Origin: Alphaproteobacteria bacterium
GTDB lineage: Bacteria; Pseudomonadota; Alphaproteobacteria; Elsterales; Elsteraceae
DNA length: 11,323 bases
NCBI GenBank assembly: GCA_013297545.1
Contig: JAAFHH010000062.1
Coordinates: 1 to 11,323 of the forward strand
Reading direction: 5' to 3'
Shown here: piece by piece, positions 7,693 through 11,323 of the stretch
Numbering within the stretch: the stretch's first letter is position 1
Layout: every line of letters begins with the position of its first letter
Notes under the pieces: model-generated
Database searches by the model: none
What the model was told of the DNA's origin: nothing
The model's input: only the letters and a program-made list of their open reading frames with translations
Made by a program: the position numbers and the translations under genes

Positions 7693-8183
7693 TCCTGCAG
7701 CCCACGGCGCTGGTAGGAGTGTTCACCGTCGACCTCGATCGGCGGGCGGACGCGCGCGGCTACTTCGCACGCAGTTATGACGCCGCGGTGTTGGCGCAGC
7801 ATGGGCTAGAGCCGACGGATACCCAATGGTCTGTCAGTTTCAACACGGCGCGTGGGACGTTGCGGGGCCTGCACTACCAGGCTGATCCGCACGGCGAATG
7901 GAAGCTGGTGCGCTGCACGCGTGGGGCGATCTTCGACGTCGCCGTCGATCTGCGCGCCGGCTCACCCACCCGCGGCCAGCATGTTGCGGTCGAGCTCAGC
8001 GCAGAGTCCGGTCGCGCACTCTACATCCCGCCCGGCTGTGCCCACGGGTTTCAAACCCTGGCCGATGACACCGAACTGCTCTACGGCATCAGCCCAGCCT
8101 ACGTGGCGGAGGGTGCCCGCGGCATCCGCTTTGATGATCCAGCGCTCGCGATCGCCTGGCCGCTGCCACCGGTGCAGCCGTGA
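7689..8183 (+). CDS. RmlC-like sugar-nucleotide 3,5-epimerase
   Basis: This cupin-fold epimerase of the dTDP-4-dehydrorhamnose 3,5-epimerase family inverts carbons next to the C-4 keto group. The 164 residues are a little shorter than typical RmlC (about 180). GTLRGLHYQ (56-64) holds catalytic H62. YIPPGCAHGF (112-121) and ELLYGISPAY (129-138), with tyrosines Y132 and Y138, follow, then GIRFDDPALAIAWP (145-158). The GTG at 7689 overlaps the preceding stop as GTGA. No rmlA or rmlB is nearby; the preceding genes make a CDP sugar, so the substrate is more likely a C-methylated CDP-4-keto-6-deoxyhexose than dTDP-sugar, and it may act at C-5 only. The symbol rfbC is withheld for that reason. Confidence 0.88.
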   Translation: MILQPTALVGVFTVDLDRRADARGYFARSYDAAVLAQHGLEPTDTQWSVSFNTARGTLRGLHYQADPHGEWKLVRCTRGAIFDVAVDLRAGSPTRGQHVAVELSAESGRALYIPPGCAHGFQTLADDTELLYGISPAYVAEGARGIRFDDPALAIAWPLPPVQP

Positions 8184-9022
8184 GCCGCGTCGTCGTCACC
8201 GGCGGTAACGGCTATGTCGGCAGCCAGATCGTGGCTGCATTGGCGGAGCAGGGCGTACCGGTCCGCGGCCTTGGCCGCGCGGATGGTGATGTCTTGAGCG
8301 AGAGCGGGCGCGCTGCGATTGCAGCGCTTGCCCCCGAGATCGTGATCCACAGCGCCTGGGTGACCGAACACGGCCACTACTGGCATGCACCAGAAAATGA
8401 CGCCTGGGCAGACGCCTCACTCCAGCTGTTCCAGGCCCTGCGCGCTGCGGGCACCCGCCGGATCATCGGCATCGGCACGGTTGCGGAATACGACTGGACC
8501 GGCGCTGGCCGGGTTTCAGAAGCGACGACGCCGATCACGCCCGCGACCCGCTACGGCCAAGCCAAAGCCGCTGCGGCTGCGAGCCTTGACGGTGACCACG
8601 CCTGGGCGCGGCTGTTCTTCAGCTTCGGCGCCCATGAAGATCATCGCCGGCTGGTGCCAAGCGTGCTGACGGCCGCGCTCAAGGGCGAAGCAGCGAAGCT
8701 CGGCCCAGGTACCGATCTCAGGTGTTTCCTCGACGTCCGTGACGTCGGGCGGGCGGTTGCCGCACTGGCGGTGTCCGGCGTGCAGGGACCGGTCAACATC
8801 GGCCGCGGCGAGGCGATGGCGATCAAGGATCTGGCTGCGGGCGCCGTGGCGGCGGCCGGGCAGGGTAGCCTCGCGGTTGGCGTGTTGCCGGCACGGCCGG
8901 GTGATCCGCCGGAGCTGGTCGCGGTGGTCGATCGGCTGGCTCGCGAGGTTGGCTTCACGCCGACGATCGCCCTGCCGCAAGCTCTCAGCGATGCGGCGGA
9001 CTGGTGGCGGAGGCCCCGATGA
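8180..9022 (+). CDS. NAD(P)-dependent SDR, probable CDP-sugar 4-ketoreductase
   Basis: This is a 280-residue extended short-chain dehydrogenase. VVVTGGNGYVGS (4-15) is the G-x-x-G-x-x-G nucleotide-binding loop (G8, G11, G14). Y125 and K129 in TRYGQAK form the catalytic pair. FLDVRDVGRAV is the region near the substrate end, as in sugar-nucleotide reductases and epimerases. As the only further SDR after the dehydratase, it probably reduces the C-4 keto group and so finishes the deoxysugar. The stereochemistry cannot be read. The GTG at 8180 overlaps the epimerase stop (GTGA), and the gene's own TGA overlaps the next ATG. A 4-epimerase or 3-ketoreductase role is the main alternative. Confidence 0.85.
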   Translation: MSRVVVTGGNGYVGSQIVAALAEQGVPVRGLGRADGDVLSESGRAAIAALAPEIVIHSAWVTEHGHYWHAPENDAWADASLQLFQALRAAGTRRIIGIGTVAEYDWTGAGRVSEATTPITPATRYGQAKAAAAASLDGDHAWARLFFSFGAHEDHRRLVPSVLTAALKGEAAKLGPGTDLRCFLDVRDVGRAVAALAVSGVQGPVNIGRGEAMAIKDLAAGAVAAAGQGSLAVGVLPARPGDPPELVAVVDRLAREVGFTPTIALPQALSDAADWWRRPR

Positions 9023-10170
9023 CTGCATGCCCGCTCTGTGCCAGCCAGCACCTCACCCCGATCATCGAGCGCACGGCGGTGCCGGTGTTCCAAAACGCGC
9101 TCGCACCCAGTGCGGCGGCAGCGCGCGCCGCATCGGCAGGGACCCTATCGATCCAGCGCTGCGGCGGCTGCGGCTTCGTGTTCAACGCGGGCTTTGACCC
9201 GGACCTCATCACCTACAGCCAGGATTACGAGAACGACCAGAGCCTGTCGCCGGTGTTCGCCGCCCACATTGACGCGATGGCCGCGCGGGTGTTGGCGGAT
9301 CTGCCGCCGCAGGCATCGGTGCTCGAAGTCGGCTGCGGCCAAGGCGGGTTCGTGCGCCGGCTGGCGGAGCTGGCGCCGGGGCGGCTCAGCACCGTCATGG
9401 GGTTTGACCCGGCCTACCGGGGCGATCCGACCCCGACACCCGGCGTGCAGTTTGCCGCACGCTACTTCGATCGTGCTGCCGCCGAGGCGGTTCCCGGCGG
9501 AGTTACCGCCGTGGTGACGCGCCACACCATCGAACATGTCGCCGATCCGATCGGGTTTTTGGCCGCGATCCGCAAGAGCCTGGGGCCGGACAGCCGCGCC
9601 CGGCTGTTCGTCGAGACCCCGACGGTGGACTGGATCTTCCAGCACCGCGTGGTGCAGGACGTGTTCTATGAGCACTGCAATTACTTCACGGCGGAGACCC
9701 TGGCCGCCGCCATACGCGCGGCCGGGTTCGCGGTTGACCGGATCGTGCCTGCGTTTGACGGCCAATATCTGTGGGCCGAAGGCACGGCGGGCGCCATCGA
9801 CCAGCAGCCAGCCGTCGCAGATGATGGGGCGCGTGCAGCCGCCTACGCCCACGACGTCGCCACCAGCATTGCGGCCTGGCAGACGCGGCTCGCGGGTGCT
9901 GGCCCGGTTGTGCTGTGGGGGGCGGGTGCCAAGGGCGTCACCTTCGCCAGCACGATTGATCCAGGTGGGCAGCTGATCGCCGGCCTGGTCGACATGAACC
10001 CCGGCAAGCAGGGCCGTTTCGTGCCGCTCTCAGCCCACCGCGTCGTCGCACCGGCTGATCTGCCGGCGTTGGCGCCAGCCACCATCATCGTCATGAACCC
10101 CAACTACCGTGCCGAGATCGTAGCGGCTGCCGCCGCGCTTGGCCTCACATCCACCGTGCTCGACGGGTAG
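9019..10170 (+). CDS. Second class I methyltransferase of the sugar C-methyltransferase superfamily
   Basis: This 383-residue protein repeats the architecture of the C-methyltransferase encoded at 6466-7692. It has an N-terminal zinc-type C4-x-x-C7 and C48-x-x-C51, an SAM loop VLEVGCGQGGF (101-111), and a FYEHCNYF block (216-223) in the place of YHEHFSY. A C-terminal part has VLWGAGAKGVTFA (298-310). The two are clearly divergent in sequence. The ATG at 9019 forms an ATGA overlap with the SDR stop and has GGAGG (9009-9013) 5 bases before it, which is why it is chosen over the in-frame GTG at 9004. It may C-methylate another sugar intermediate, or another small molecule. The altered active-site block leaves this open. 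Confidence 0.82.
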   Translation: MTACPLCASQHLTPIIERTAVPVFQNALAPSAAAARAASAGTLSIQRCGGCGFVFNAGFDPDLITYSQDYENDQSLSPVFAAHIDAMAARVLADLPPQASVLEVGCGQGGFVRRLAELAPGRLSTVMGFDPAYRGDPTPTPGVQFAARYFDRAAAEAVPGGVTAVVTRHTIEHVADPIGFLAAIRKSLGPDSRARLFVETPTVDWIFQHRVVQDVFYEHCNYFTAETLAAAIRAAGFAVDRIVPAFDGQYLWAEGTAGAIDQQPAVADDGARAAAYAHDVATSIAAWQTRLAGAGPVVLWGAGAKGVTFASTIDPGGQLIAGLVDMNPGKQGRFVPLSAHRVVAPADLPALAPATIIVMNPNYRAEIVAAAAALGLTSTVLDG

Positions 10171-10179
10171 GAGCCCCCA

Positions 10180-10944
10180 ATGAACCTCGCCATCGATACC
10201 ACTGCCAAAACCCTGACCATCGACGGCAAGACGCTGCCGCTCTACGGCAAGGACGCGTTCGAGATCCTGTCCGATCTCTGGGTCAAGGTCGGCTGGAATG
10301 AAAAGTATTCCTACACCTTCACCTGGTTCGGCCGCCCGGTGATCCAGCTGCCGGAAGACATGATCCGGATGCAGGAAGTGATCTGGCACTTGAAGCCCGA
10401 TGCGATTGTGGAAACCGGCGTCGCCCACGGTGGCTCGCTGATTTTCTACTCAAGCCTGCTGAAGGCGATCGGCAATGGCGGGCGCGTGGTCGGCATCGAC
10501 ATCGAGATCCGCGCCCACAACCGGGCAGCGATCGAAAGCCACCCGCTCAGCGATGCGATCTCGCTGATTGTTGGCAGTTCGATTGAGCCCGCAACCGTCC
10601 AAGCCGCGCGCGATGCCGCCGGTGACGCCAAGACCGTGCTGGTGATCTTGGACAGCAACCACTACCGCGACCACGTGCGCGCGGAACTGGAGGCCTACAG
10701 CAGCCTGGTCAGTGTCGGCAGCTACATCGTCGCGACCGACGGCTTGATGCAGGACCTGACCGACGTGCCGCGCGGTCAGGCGAGCTGGGGCGAGGACAAC
10801 GCCGTCGTCGCGGTGCACGACTTTTTGAAGACGCACCCGGAATTCGTGCTCGAACGCCCAGGGTTCCACTTCAATGAAAGCGCGCTCGATGCCCAGCGCA
10901 TGCCAACCCATTGGCCAGACGCTTGGCTGAAGCGGGTCCGTTAG
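10180..10944 (+). CDS. CmcI-family (cephalosporin hydroxylase-like) methyltransferase
   Basis: This 254-residue protein belongs to the family named after CmcI of cephamycin synthesis. Despite the name, members are SAM-dependent, metal-assisted methyltransferases, and many lie in polysaccharide clusters. AIVETGVAHGGSL (75-87) forms the SAM site with VGIDIEI (104-110). ILDSNHYRDHV (156-166) and VATDGLM (184-190) supply acidic residues (D158, D187) placed like the metal ligands of CmcI. GEDNAVVAVHDFL (204-216) is also typical. The ATG at 10180 follows TAGGAG (10168-10173). It probably O-methylates a sugar hydroxyl as a late step. Its TAG lies immediately beside the stop of the convergent gene. 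Confidence 0.85.
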   Translation: MNLAIDTTAKTLTIDGKTLPLYGKDAFEILSDLWVKVGWNEKYSYTFTWFGRPVIQLPEDMIRMQEVIWHLKPDAIVETGVAHGGSLIFYSSLLKAIGNGGRVVGIDIEIRAHNRAAIESHPLSDAISLIVGSSIEPATVQAARDAAGDAKTVLVILDSNHYRDHVRAELEAYSSLVSVGSYIVATDGLMQDLTDVPRGQASWGEDNAVVAVHDFLKTHPEFVLERPGFHFNESALDAQRMPTHWPDAWLKRVR

Positions 10945-11323
10945 CTAGAACCGACGCGAGAAGGAATTCGCGTCGTCGGACAGGGCGCGGGTGTAAGCGG
11001 CCGTCGCGGATGCGGCGGTCAGCTTGGCGGCGGCTGCCATGCTGTCTTGGTTGAACACTTCGCGCAGCAGCCGGGTGCGGTATTCGTTGGTTGAGGCCAG
11101 CGCATTGGACAAGGCGCGACGCGCCTCTGAGCGGCCGAGGTCATCGCCCGCTGCATTGCCGGCCTTGGCGAGGCTCAGTTGGTTGCCTTCCGACGTGGCA
11201 CTCGGCTGCAGCTTCAGATCGCGGACGGTGAACGTAGTGCCATCGGCCCGGCGCACTTGCTCGGACGATGCTGTCCCCGTCAGGTCCTTTTGGGCCAGGC
11301 GTGCGCGCTCCAACCCATCCCGG
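10945..11323 (-). CDS. Partial protein of unknown function, C-terminal end
   Basis: The frame is open from the right window edge to a TAG at 10945-10947, so this is the last 125 residues of a longer protein whose start lies outside. The only in-window start-like codon, TTG at 11311-11313, has no reason to be the true start. Third codon positions are strongly G or C, as in the real genes here. The sequence has a Thr/Val-rich stretch (ADGTTFTVRDLKLQ) followed by long alanine-rich helices (EARRALSNALASTNEYRTRL and an AAAAKLTAASATAAYTRAL segment), ending SFSRRF. It has no cysteine, no membrane segment and no catalytic motif I can name. A flagellar or other structural protein is conceivable from the surroundings, but nothing in the sequence proves it. 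Confidence 0.7.
   Translation of the reverse strand, partial: RDGLERARLAQKDLTGTASSEQVRRADGTTFTVRDLKLQPSATSEGNQLSLAKAGNAAGDDLGRSEARRALSNALASTNEYRTRLLREVFNQDSMAAAAKLTAASATAAYTRALSDDANSFSRRF

Overview
The window is about 11.3 kb of GC-rich DNA, roughly 65% GC by eye and locally over 75%. It looks like an alphaproteobacterial chromosome. The strongest evidence is the adjacent pair flbT-flaF, flagellin regulators known essentially from Alphaproteobacteria. Frequent GTG starts and tightly overlapping genes fit. The genus cannot be read from the sequence; a Rhodospirillales-like organism is a guess.

Layout: (1) 4-95, a tRNA-Ser(GCU). (2) 167-859, minus strand, a glutathione S-transferase family protein, divergent from (3) argG (1016-2332), an E. 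coli-type argininosuccinate synthase with a GTG start. (4) 2333-2595, a 263-bp non-coding stretch with a perfect 11-bp inverted repeat and a sigma-54-like promoter 76 bp before flbT. (5) flbT and flaF, out-of-frame overlapped by 86 bp. (6) A PhyH-type Fe(II)/2-oxoglutarate dioxygenase gene of visibly lower GC, joined to flaF by an ATGA overlap. (7) A 102-residue protein of unknown function with a long heptad pattern. (8) From 4660 to 10944, seven plus-strand genes for making and decorating a CDP-activated deoxysugar: glucose-1-phosphate cytidylyltransferase, CDP-glucose 4,6-dehydratase, a TcaB9/TylC3-type sugar C-methyltransferase, an RmlC-like epimerase, an SDR ketoreductase, a second methyltransferase of the C-methyltransferase type, and a CmcI-family (probably O-) methyltransferase. 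The middle genes are linked by stop/start overlaps. (9) A convergent minus-strand gene of unknown function, cut by the window edge, whose stop codon abuts the last cluster gene's stop.

How the genes may work together (inference): RfbF and RfbG would make CDP-4-keto-6-deoxyglucose. The C-methyltransferase would add a branch methyl, the RmlC-like protein would epimerise next to the keto group, the SDR would reduce C-4, and the CmcI-like enzyme would O-methylate. That set of reactions matches the chemistry of vinelose, a 3-C-methyl-2-O-methyl-6-deoxyhexose known as its CDP form from Azotobacter vinelandii. Because the sugar genes follow flbT-flaF on the same strand, flagellin glycosylation is the leading hypothesis. 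No glycosyltransferase and no flagellin gene lie in the window, so the acceptor is not shown; O-antigen or capsule remains possible.
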